Positions 12,101 through 23,204 of a stretch of 64,000 nt of DNA are shown piece by piece; the stretch's first letter is position 1; the number at the start of each line of letters is the position of its first letter. Made by a program: the position numbers and the translations under genes. The stretch is from Zeus faber. Taxonomy: Eukaryota > Chordata > Actinopteri > Zeiformes > Zeidae. Under the pieces are notes generated by a model. The model had not been told where the DNA came from, did no database searches, and saw nothing but the letters and a program-made list of their open reading frames with translations. The stretch is taken from contig CAUIJY010000071.1 of NCBI GenBank assembly GCA_960531495.1, positions 1,798,001-1,862,000 of the forward strand, written 5' to 3'.

Positions 12101-14275
12101 AAAGATTGAAAGAAAGAATGAAAGAAAGATTGAAAGATTGAAATAAAAATTGAAAGAAAGATTGAAAGATTGAAAGATGGAAAGAAAGATTGAAAGTTTG
12201 AAAGAAATATTGAAAGACAGAAAGATTGAAAGAAAGAATGAAAGAAAGATTGAAAATTTGATATATTGAAAGAAATAATGAAAGAAAGATTGAAAGATTG
12301 AAAGAAAGCTTGAAAGATTGAAATATTTAAAGAAAGATTGAAAGAAAGAATGAAAGAACGATTGAAAGAAAAAATGAAAGAATGAAAGAAAAATTGACAG
12401 ATTGAAAGATATATTGAAAGAAAGAGAGAATGAAAGTAAGAAAGATTGAAAGAAAGATTGAAAGTAAAAAAGATTGAAAGAAAGAATGAAAGATTAAACA
12501 ATTGAAAGAAAGATTGCAAGATAGATTGAAAAAAGAAAGATTGAAAGAAAGAATAAAATAAAGATTGAAAGAAAGATGGAAAGAAAGATTGAAAGAAAGA
12601 AAGATTGAAATAAATAACAAAAGAAAGATTGAAAGAAATAATGAAAGAAAGATTGAACGATTGGAAGAAATATTGAAAGATAGAAAAATTGAAAGTAAGA
12701 AAGATTGAAAGAAAGAATGAAAGAAAGATTGAAAGATTGAAATATTGAAAGAAAGAATGAAAGACAGATTGAAAGATTGAAAGAAAGATTGAAAGAAAGA
12801 TTGAAAGATTGAAATATTTAAAGAAAGATTGAAAGAAAGAATGAAAGAAAGATTGAAAAAAAGATTGAAAAAAAGAAAAATTGAAAGATTGAAAGATTGA
12901 AAGAAAGATTGAAAGAAAGATTTAAAGAAAGATTGACAGACTGAAAGAAAGAAAGAATAAAAGATTTAAAGAAAGATTGAAAGATTGAAAGATTGAAAGA
13001 AAAATTGAAAGAAAGAAAGATTGAAAGAAGGAAAGGTTGAAAGAAATATTGAAAGAAAGATTGAAAGATTGAAAGAAAGAATGAAAGAAAGATTGAAAGA
13101 TTGAAATAAAAATTGAAAGAAAGATTGAAAGATTGAAAGATGGAAAGAAAGATTGAAAGTTTGAAAGAAATATTGAAAGACAGAAAGATTGAAAGAAAGA
13201 ATGAAAGAAAGATTGAAAATTTGATATATTGAAAGAAATAATGAAAGAAAGATTGAAAGATTGAAAGAAAGCTTGAAAGATTGAAATATTTAAAGAAAGA
13301 TTGAAAGAAAGAATGAAAGAACGATTGAAAGAAAAAATGAAAGAATGAAAGAAAAATTGACAGATTGAAAGATATATTGAAAGAAAGAGAGATTGAAAAA
13401 ATAAAAGATTGAAAGAAAGATTGAAAGTTATGAAGATTGAAAGAAAGAATGAAGGAAAAACTGAAAGATTGAAAGACTGAAAGAATGAATGAAAGAAAGA
13501 TTGAAAGATTGAAAGAAAAAATGAAAAACTTAAAGAAAGATTGAAAGAAATATTGAAAGATAGATAGAAAGATTGAATGAAAGAAAGATTGAAAAAAAGA
13601 AAGATTGAAAGAAAGATTTATAGAAAGAATGAAAGAACGATTGAAAAAAGAATGAAAGATTGAAAGAAAGATTGAAAGAAAGATTGAAAGAAAGATTGAA
13701 AGAAAGAAAGATTGAAAGAAATATTGAAAGAAAGATCGAAAGATTGAAAGAAAGAATGAAAGAAAGATTGAAAAAAAGTTTGAAAAAAAGAAAGATTGAA
13801 AGAAAGATTGAAAAAAAAGAAAGATTTAAAGATAGAATAAAAGAAAGATTGAATGAAAGATTGAAAAAAAAAGAAAGATTGAAAGATTGAAAGAAATATT
13901 GAAAGACAGAAAGATTGAAAGAAACAATGAAAGAAAGATTGAAAGATTAAAAGAAAGAATGAAAGAACGATTGAAAGAAAGATTGAAAGAAAGATTGAAA
14001 GAAAGATTGAAAGAAAGATTGAATGAAAGATTGAAAGAAAGAATGAAACAAAGATTGAAATAAAGAATGAAAGAAAGATTGAAAGAAAGATAGAAGGAAA
14101 GATTGAAAGATTGAATGATTGAAAGAAAGACTGAAAGAAAGAATGACGGACAGAAAGATTGAAAGAAAGAATGAAAGAAAGATTGAAAAAAAGATTGAAA
14201 GACTGAAAGAAAGAATGAAAGAAAGATTGAAAGTTTAAACAATTGAAAGAACGATTGCAAGAAAGATTGAAAAAA
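9121..14275 (+). repeat. 5,155 bp higher-order unit, copy 2
   Basis: Near-exact copy of about 3,966-9,120. It contains the 833 bp pair (second member from 9,878) and the 963 bp pair (second member from 12,488). The start is placed in the shared word run just before gactgaagg at 9,145; the next copy shows the same word at 14,300. Confidence 0.92.
11525..13391 (+). repeat. 963 bp tandem pair inside the 5,155 bp unit (copy 2)
   Basis: Counterpart of the pair at 6,370-8,236. The members meet near 12,488. One visible base difference is A at 12,317, where the first unit has C at 7,162 that makes an extra aagctt-like word. Confidence 0.9.
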
Positions 14276-14955
14276 GAAAGATTGAAAGAAAGAATGAAAG
14301 ACTGAAGGAAAGAATGAAAGAAAGATGGAAAGAAAGATTGAAAGAAACAATGAAAGAAAGATTGAAAGATTAAAAGAAAGAATGAAAGAAAGATTGAAAA
14401 ATTGAAAGATTGAAAGAAAAACTAAAAGAAAGAAAGAACGATTGAAAGAAAGATTGAAAGAAAGAATGAAAGAAAGATTGAAAGATTAAAAGAGAGAATG
14501 AAAGAAAGATTGAAAAATTGAAAGATTGAAAGAAAGACTAAAAGAAAGAAAGAACGATTGAAAGAAAGAATGAAAGAAAGATTGAAAAAAAGATTGAAAG
14601 ACTGAAGGAAAGAATGAAAGAAAGATTGAAAGATTAAACAATTGAAAGAAAGATTGCAAGAAAGATTGAAAAAAGAAAGATTGAAAGAAAGAATGAAAGA
14701 AAGATTGAAAGAAAGATGGAAAGAAAGATTGAAAGAAAGAAAGATTGAAAGAAATAAAAGAAAGATTGAAAGAAATAATGAAAGAAAGATTGAACGATTG
14801 GAAGAAATATTGAAAGAGAAAAATTGAAAGTAAGAAAGATTGAAAGAAAGAATGAAAGAAAGATTGAAAGATTGAAGGAAAGAATGAAAGAAAGATTGAA
14901 AGAAAAATTGAAAGAAAGATTGAAAGAAAGATTGAAAGACTGAAGGAAAGAATGA
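14276..14955 (+). repeat. Partial third copy of the 5,155 bp unit
   Basis: Continues the 5,155 bp period past copy 2: gactgaagg at 14,300 matches 9,145, and the caattg landmark near 14,640 matches 9,485. It departs near 14,955, where it reads aagaaagatgg instead of aagaaaatgg and then follows a form resembling 5,521-5,590. The third unit is truncated at about 0.7 kb. Confidence 0.85.
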
Positions 14956-16070
14956 AAGAAAGATGGAAAGAAAGATGGAAAGAAAGATTGACAGAAAGAT
15001 AGATTGAAAGAAATATTAAAAGAAAGATTGAAAGATTGAAAGAAAGAATGTAAGAATGATTGAAAGATTGAAAGATTGAAAGATTGAAAGAAAGAATGAA
15101 AGAAAGACTGAAAGATTGAAAGAAAAATTGAAAGAAAGATTGAAAGATTGAAAGATTGAAAGAAAGATTGAAAGTTTGAAAGACAGATTGAAAGACTGAA
15201 AGAAAGATTGCAAGAAAGATTGAAAAAAAAGAAAGATTTAAAGATAGAATAAAAGAAAGATTGAAAGAAAGATTGAAAAAAAAAGAAAGATTGAAAGATT
15301 GAAAGAAATATTGAAAGACAGAAAGATTGAAAGAAACAATGAAAGAAAGATTGAAAGATTAAAAGAAAGAATGAAAGAACGATTGAAAGAAAGATTGAAA
15401 GAAAGATTGAAAGAAAGATTGAAAGAAAGATTGAATGAAAGATTGAAAGAAAGAATGAAAGAAAGATTGAAATAAAGAATGAAAGAAAGATTGAAAGAAA
15501 GATAGAAGGAAAGATTGAAAGATTGAATGATTGAAAGAAAGACTGAAAGAATGAATGACGGACAGAAAGATTGAAAGAAAGAATGAAAGAAAGATTGAAA
15601 CAAAGATTGAAAGACTGAAAGAAAGAATGAAAGAAAGATTGAAAGATTAAACAGTTGAAAGAACGATTGCAAGAAAGATTGAAAAAAGAAAGATTGAAAG
15701 AAAGAATGAAAGACTGAAGGAAAGAATGAAAGAAAGATGGAAAGAAAGATTGAAAGAAACAATGAAAGAAAGATTGAAAGATTAAAAGAAAGAATGAAAG
15801 AAAGATTGAAAAATTGAAAGATTGAAAGAAAGACTAAAAGAAAGAAAGAACGATTGAAAGAAAGATTGAAAGAAAGAATGAAAGAAAGAATGAAAGAAAG
15901 ATTGAAAGAAACAATGAAAGAAAGATTGAAAGATTAAAAGAGAGAATGAAAGAAAGATTGAAAAATTGAAAGATTGAAAGAAAGACTAAAAGAAAGAAAG
16001 AACGATTGAAAGAAAGAATGAAAGAAAGATTGAAAAAAAGATTGAAAGACTGAAGGAAAGAAAGATTGAA
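14956..16070 (+). repeat. Mosaic segment with a copy of 13.8-14.5 kb
   Basis: From about 15,210 to 15,975 this segment repeats 13,798-14,563 at offset 1,412 (gacggac 14,145 to 15,557), with scattered substitutions. The first 250 bp resembles the gtaagaatg region of the 2.2 kb unit. Near 16,075 the sequence switches to the attgaaataaataac type. It looks like a patch made by several unequal exchanges. Confidence 0.8.
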
Positions 16071-18370
16071 AGAAAGAAAGATTGAAATAAATAACAAAAG
16101 AAAGATTGAAAGAAATAATGAAAGAAAGATTGAACGATTGGAAGAAATATTGAAAGATAGAAAAATTGAAAGTAAGAAAGATTGAAAGAAAGAATGAAAG
16201 AAAGATTGAAAGATTGAAATATTGAAAGAAAGAATGAAAGACAGATTGAAAGATTGAAAGAAAGATTGAAAGAAAGATTGAAAGATTGAAATATTTAAAG
16301 AAAGATTGAAAGAAAGAATGAAAGAAAGATTGAAAAAAAGATTGAAAAAAAGAAAAATTGAAAGATTGAAAGATTGAAAGAAAGATTGAAAGAAAGATTT
16401 AAAGAAAGATTGACAGACTGAAAGAAAGAAAGAATAAAAGATTTAAAGAAAGATTGAAAGATTGAAAGAAAAATTGAAAGAAAGAAAGATTGAAAGAAAG
16501 AAAGGTTGAAAGAAATATTGAAAGAAAGATTGAAAGATTGAAAGAAAGAATGAAAGAAAGATTGAAAGATTGAAATAAAAATTGAAAGAAAGATTGAAAG
16601 ATTGAAAGATGGAAAGAAAGATTGAAAGTTTGAAAGAAATATTGAAAGACAGAAAGATTGAAAGAAAGAATGAAAGAAAGATTGAAAATTTGATATATTG
16701 AAAGAAATAATGAAAGAAAGATTGAAAGATTGAAAGAAAGCTTGAAAGAAAGGTTGAAAGATTGAAATATTTAAAGAAAGATTGAAAGAAAGAATGAAAG
16801 AACGATTGAAAGAAAAAATGAAAGAATGAAAGAAAAATTGACAGATTGAAAGATATATTGAAAGAAAGAGAGATTGAAAAAATAAAAGATTGAAAGAAAG
16901 ATTGAAAGTTATGAAGATTGAAAGAAAGAATGAAGGAAAAACTGAAAGATTGAAAGACTGAAAGAATGAATGAAAGAAAGATTGAAAGATTGAAAGAAAA
17001 AATGAAAAACTTAAAGAAAGATTGAAAGAAATATTGAAAGATAGATAGAAAGATTGAATGAAAGAAAGATTGAAAAAAAGAAAGATTGAAAGAAAGATTT
17101 ATAGAAAGAATGAAAGAACGATTGAAAAAAGAATGAAAGATTGAAAGAAAGATTGAAAGAAAGATTGAAAGAAATATTGAAAGAAAGATCGAAAGATTGA
17201 AAGAAAGAATGAAAGAAAGATTGAAAAAAAGTTTGAAAAAAGAAAGATTGAAAGAAAGATTGAAAAAAAAGAAAGATTTAAAGATAGAATAAAAGAAAGA
17301 TTGAATGAAAGATTGAAAAAAAAAGAAAGATTGAAAGATTGAAAGAAATATTGAAAGACAGAAAGATTGAAAGAAACAATGAAAGAAAGATTGAAAGATT
17401 AAAAGAAAGAATGAAAGAACGATTGAAAGAAAGATTGAAAGAAAGATTGAAAGAAAGATTGAAAGAAAGATTGAATGAAAGATTGAAAGAAAGAATGAAA
17501 CAAAGATTGAAATAAAGAATGAAAGAAAGATTGAAAGAAAGATAGAAGGAAAGATTGAAAGATTGAATGATTGAAAGAAAGACTGAAAGAAAGAATGACG
17601 GACAGAAAGATTGAAAGAAAGAATGAAAGAAAGATTGAAAAAAAGATTGAAAGACTGAAAGAAAGAATGAAAGAAAGATTGAAAGTTTAAACAATTGAAA
17701 GAACGATTGCAAGAAAGATTGAAAAAAGAAAGATTGAAAGAAAGAATGAAAGACTGAAGGAAAGAATGAAAGAAAGATGGAAAGAAAGATTGAAAGAAAC
17801 AATGAAAGAAAGATTGAAAGATTAAAAGAAAGAATGAAAGAAAGATTGAAAAATTGAAAGATTGAAAGAAAAACTAAAAGAAAGAAAGAACGATTGAAAG
17901 AAAGATTGAAAGAAAGAATGAAAGAAAGATTGAAAGATTAAAAGAGAGAATGAAAGAAAGATTGAAAAATTGAAAGATTGAAAGAAAGACTAAAAGAAAG
18001 AAAGAACGATTGAAAGAAAGAATGAAAGAAAGATTGAAAAAAAGATTGAAAGACTGAAGGAAAGAATGAAAGAAAGATTGAAAGATTAAACAATTGAAAG
18101 AAAGATTGCAAGAAAGATTGAAAAAAGAAAGATTGAAAGAAAGAATGAAAGAAAGATTGAAAGAAAGATGGAAAGAAAGATTGAAAGAAAGAAAGATTGA
18201 AAGAAATAAAAGAAAGATTGAAAGAAATAATGAAAGAAAGATTGAACGATTGGAAGAAATATTGAAAGAGAAAAATTGAAAGTAAGAAAGATTGAAAGAA
18301 AGAATGAAAGAAAGATTGAAAGATTGATGGAAAGAATGAAAGAAAGATTGAAAGAAAAATTGAAAGAAAG
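16071..18370 (+). repeat. Displaced 2.3 kb copy of 12.6-14.9 kb
   Basis: The word attgaaataaataac at 12,603 matches 16,081 (offset 3,478). After small deletions totalling 26 bp the offset is 3,452, for example gacggac 14,145 to 17,597. About 525 bp at 17,278-17,802 translates identically to 13,826-14,350 and 8,671-9,195. The copy ends near 18,370, where a gactaaaaaaaag word opens a different repeat family. Confidence 0.88.
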
Positions 18371-20958
18371 ATTGAAAGACTAAAAAAAAGAATGAAAGAA
18401 AGATTGAAAGGTTGAAAGAAAGAATGAAAGAATGAAAGAAAGATTGAAAGATTCAAAGAAAGATTGAAAGAAAGAATGAAAGTATGAAAGAAAGATTGAA
18501 AGATTGAAGGAAAGATTGAAAGAACGATTGAAAGAAAGAATGAAAGTACGAAAGAAAGATTGAAAGAAAGATTGAAAGTAATAAAGATTGAAAGAAGGAA
18601 TGAAGGAAAAATTGAAAGTTTGAAAGACTGAAAGAATGAATGAAAGAAAGATTGAAAGATTGAAAGAAAGAAAGATTGAGAGAAAGAATGAAAGAATGAA
18701 AGAAAGATTGAAAGATTGAAAGAAATACTGAAAGAAAGAAAGAAAGATTGAAAGTAAGAACGATTGAAAGAAAGCTTGAAAGAAAGATTGAAAGAAGGAA
18801 TGAAAGAAAGATTGAAAGATTGAAATAAAGAATGAAAGATTGAAAGAAAGAATAAAAGAACGATTGAAAGACAGAATGAAAGAATGAAAGAAAGATTGAA
18901 AGATTGAAAGAATATTGAAAGAAAGAGAGAATGAAAGTAAGAAGGATTGAAAGAAAGATTGAAAGTAAAAAAGATTGAAAGAAAGAATGAAAGAAAAATT
19001 GAAAGATTAAAGGATTGAAAGAAAGATTGAAAGAAAGATTGAAAGACTGGAAGAAAGAATGAATAAAAGAATTAAAGAAAGATTGAAAGATTGAAAGATT
19101 GAAAGAAAGATTGAAAAAAGAATGATTGAAAGAAAGAAAGATTTAAAGAATGAAAGATTTAAAGAAAGATTGAAAGACTAAAAGTAAGAATGAACAAAAA
19201 GAATGAAAGCAAGATTGAAAGATTGAAAGATTGAAAGAAAGAATGAAAGATTGAAAGAAAGAATGAAAGAATGAAAGAAAGATTGAAAGACTGAAAGAAA
19301 TATTGAAAGAAAGAGAGAACGAAAGTAAGAAAGATTGAAAGAAAAATTGAAAGAATGAAAGACTGAAGGAAAGAATGAAAGAAAGATGGAAAGAAAGATT
19401 GAAAGAAACAATGAAAGAAAGATTGAAAGATTAAAAGAAAGAATGAAAGAAAGATTGAAAAATTGAAAGATTGAAAGAAAAACTAAAAGAAAGAAAGAAC
19501 GATTGAAAGAAAGATTGAAAGAAAGAATGAAAGAAAGATTGAAAGATTAAAAGAGAGAATGAAAGAAAGATTGAAAAATTGAAAGATTGAAAGAAAGACT
19601 AAAAGAAAGAAAGAACGATTGAAAGAAAGAATGAAAGAAAGATTGAAAAAAAGATTGAAAGACTGAAGGAAAGAATGAAAGAAAGATTGAAAGATTAAAC
19701 AATTGAAAGAAAGATTGCAAGAAAGATTGAAAAAAGAAAGATTGAAAGAAAGAATGAAAGAAAGATTGAAAGAAAGATGGAAAGAAAGATTGAAAGAAAG
19801 AAAGATTGAAAGAAATAAAAGAAAGATTGAAAGAAATAATGAAAGAAAGATTGAACGATTGGAAGAAATATTGAAAGAGAAAAATTGAAAGTAAGAAAGA
19901 TTGAAAGAAAGAATGAAAGAAAGATTGAAAGATTGATGGAAAGAATGAAAGAAAGATTGAAAGAAAAATTGAAAGAAAGATTGAAAGACTAAAAAAAAGA
20001 ATGAAAGAAAGATTGAAAGGTTGAAAGAAAGAATGAAAGAATGAAAGAAAGATTGAAAGATTCAAAGAAAGATTGAAAGAAAGAATGAAAGTATGAAAGA
20101 AAGATTGAAAGATTGAAGGAAAGATTGAAAGAACGATTGAAAGAAAGAATGAAAGTACGAAAGAAAGATTGAAAGAAAGATTGAAAGTAATAAAGATTGA
20201 AAGAAGGAATGAAGGAAAAATTGAAAGTTTGAAAGACTGAAAGAATGAATGAAAGAAAGATTGAAAGATTGAAAGAAAGAAAGATTGAGAGAAAGAATGA
20301 AAGAATGAAAGAAAGATTGAAAGATTGAAAGAAATACTGAAAGAAAGAAAGAAAGATTGAAAGTAAGAACGATTGAAAGAAAGCTTGAAAGAAAGATTGA
20401 AAGAAGGAATGAAAGAAAGATTGAAAGATTGAAATAAAGAATGAAAGATTGAAAGAAAGAATAAAAGAACGATTGAAAGACAGAATGAAAGAATGAAAGA
20501 AAGATTGAAAGATTGAAAGAATATTGAAAGAAAGAGAGAATGAAAGTAAGAAGGATTGAAAGAAAGATTGAAAGTAAAAAAGATTGAAAGAAAGAATGAA
20601 AGAAAAATTGAAAGATTAAAGGATTGAAAGAAAGATTGAAAGAAAGATTGAAAGACTGGAAGAAAGAATGAATAAAAGAATTAAAGAAAGATTGAAAGAT
20701 TGAAAGATTGAAAGAAAGATTGAAAAAAGAATGATTGAAAGAAAGAAAGATTTAAAGAATGAAAGATTTAAAGAAAGATTGAAAGACTAAAAGTAAGAAT
20801 GAACAAAAAGAATGAAAGCAAGATTGAAAGATTGAAAGATTGAAAGAAAGAATGAAAGATTGAAAGAAAGAATGAAAGAATGAAAGAAAGATTGAAAGAC
20901 TGAAAGAAATATTGAAAGAAAGAGAGAACGAAAGTAAGAAAGATTGAAAGAAAAATTG
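17741..20958 (+). repeat. 1,609 bp tandem pair (17,741-19,349 and 19,350-20,958)
   Basis: The aagctt word at 18,772 recurs at 20,381, and gactaaaaaaaag at 18,378 recurs at 19,987, both at offset 1,609. The junction near 19,350 reads attgaaagaatgaaagactg, where the tail of the unit meets its head. Each unit joins about 0.6 kb of zone I sequence (with caattg and gattgcaag) to about 1 kb of zone II sequence. A family boundary has been duplicated as a whole. Confidence 0.92.
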
Positions 20959-23204
20959 AAAGATTGAAAGATTGAAAGAAAGAATGAAAGAAAGATTGAA
21001 AGATTGAAAGAAATACTGAAAGAAAGAAAGAAAGATTGAAAGTAAGAACGATTGAAAGAAAGCTTGAAAGAAAGATTGAAAGAAAGAATGAAAGAAAGAT
21101 TGAAAGATTGAAAGATTGAAAGAAAGAAAGAAAGATTGATAGAAAGAATAAAAGAACGATTGAAAGAAAGAATGAAAGAATGAAAGAAAGATTGAAAGAT
21201 TGAAAGAATATTGAAAGAAAGAGAGAATGAAAGTAAGAAAGATTGAAAGAAAGATTGAAAGTAAAAAAGATTGAAAGAAAGAATGAAAGAAAAATTGAAA
21301 GATTGAAAGACTGAAAGAAAGATTTTAAGAAAGATTGAAAGACTGAAAGAAAGAATGAATAAAATAATTAAAGAAAGATTGAAAGATCGAAAAATTGAAA
21401 GATTGAAAGAAAGACTAAAAGAAAGAAAGAACGATTGAAAGAAAGAATGAAAGAAAGATTGAAAAAAAGATTGAAAGACTGAAGGAAAGAATGAAAGAAA
21501 GATTGAAAGATTAAACAATTGAAAGAAAGATTGCAAGAAAGATTGAAAAAAGAAAGATTGAAAGAAAGAATGAAAGAAAGATTGAAAGAAAGATGGAAAG
21601 AAAGATTGAAAGAAAGAAAGATTGAAAGAAATAAAAGAAAGATTGAAAGAAATAATGAAAGAAAGATTGAACGATTGGAAGAAATATTGAAAGAGAAAAA
21701 TTGAAAGTAAGAAAGATTGAAAGAAAGAATGAAAGAAAGATTGAAAGATTGAAGGAAAGAATGAAAGAAAGATTGAAAGAAAAATTGAAAGAAAGATTGA
21801 AAGACTAAAAAAAAGAATGAAAGAAAGATTGAAAGGTTGAAAGAAAGAATGAAAGAATGAAAGAAAGATTGAAAGATTGAAAGAAAGATTGAAAGAAAGA
21901 ATGAAAGTATGAAAGAAAGATTGAAAGATTGAAGGAAAGATTGAAAGAACGATTGAAAGAAAGAATGAAAGTACGAAAGAAAGATTGAAAGAAAGATTGA
22001 AAGTAATAAAGATTGAAAGAAGGAATGAAGGAAAAATTGAAAGTTTGAAAGACTGAAAGAATGAATGAAAGAAAGATTGAAAGATTGAAAGAAAGAAAGA
22101 TTGAGAGAAAGAATGAAAGAATGAAAGAAAGATTGAAAGATTGAAAGAAATACTGAAAGAAAGAAAGAAAGATTGAAAGTAAGAACGATTGAAAGAAAGC
22201 TTGAAAGAAAGATTGAAAGAAGGAATGAAAGAAAGATTGAAAGATTGAAATAAAGAATGAAAGATTGAAAGAAAGAATAAAAGAACGATTGAAAGACAGA
22301 ATGAAAGAATGAAAGAAAGATTGAAAGATTGAAAGAATATTGAAAGAAAGAGAGAATGAAAGTAAGAAAGATTGAAAGAAAGATTGAAAGTAAAAAAGAT
22401 TGAAAGAAAGAATGAAAGAAAAATTGAAAGATTAAAGGATTGAAAGAAAGATTGAAAGAAAGATTGAAAGACTGGAAGAAAGAATGAATAAAAGAATTAA
22501 AGAAAGATTGAAAGATTGAAAGATTGAAAGAAAGATTGAAAAAAGAATGATTGAAAGAAAGAAAGATTTAAAGAATGAAAGATTTAAAGAAAGATTGAAA
22601 GACTAAAAGTAAGAATGAACAAAAAGAATGAAAGCAAGATTGAAAGATTGAAAGATTGAAAGAAAGAATGAAAGATTGAAAGAAAGAATGAAAGAATGAA
22701 AGAAAGATTGAAAGACTGAAAGAAATATTGAAAGAAAGAGAGAACGAAAGTAAGAAAGATTGAAAGAAAAATTGAAAGATTGAAAGATTGAAAGAAAGAA
22801 TGAAAGAAAGATTGAAAGATTGAAAGAAATACTGAAAGAAAGAAAGAAAGATTGAAAGTAAGAACGATTGAAAGAAAGCTTGAAAGAAAGATTGAAAGAA
22901 AGAATGAAAGAAAGATTGAAAGATTGAAAGATTGAAAGAAAGAAAGAAAGATTGATAGAAAGAATAAAAGAACGATTGAAAGAAAGAATGAAAGAATGAA
23001 AGAAAGATTGAAAGATTGAAAGAATATTGAAAGAAAGAGAGAATGAAAGTAAGAAAGATTGAAAGAAAGATTGAAAGTAAAAAAGATTGAAAGAAAGAAT
23101 GAAAGAAAAATTGAAAGATTGAAAGACTGAAAGAAAGATTTTAAGAAAGATTGAAAGACTGAAAGAAAGAATGAATAAAATAATTAAAGAAAGATTGAAA
23201 GATC
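19573..23204 (+). repeat. 1,816 bp tandem pair (19,573-21,388 and 21,389-23,204)
   Basis: aagctt words at 20,381 and 21,060 recur at 22,197 and 22,876, all at offset 1,816, as does agaacg 20,925 to 22,741. The junction lies near 21,389, in gatcgaaaaattg; the tail of the second copy reads gatcgaaagattg. This pair overlaps the 1,609 bp pair and uses different endpoints, so the repeat register changed between two successive duplications. Confidence 0.92.

Noticed and set aside
18452-18460. Heat-shock element (TTC next to GAA)
   Set aside because: ttcaaagaa has a three-base gap instead of the two-base gap of inverted nGAAn units, and the GAA words elsewhere are all in direct orientation.
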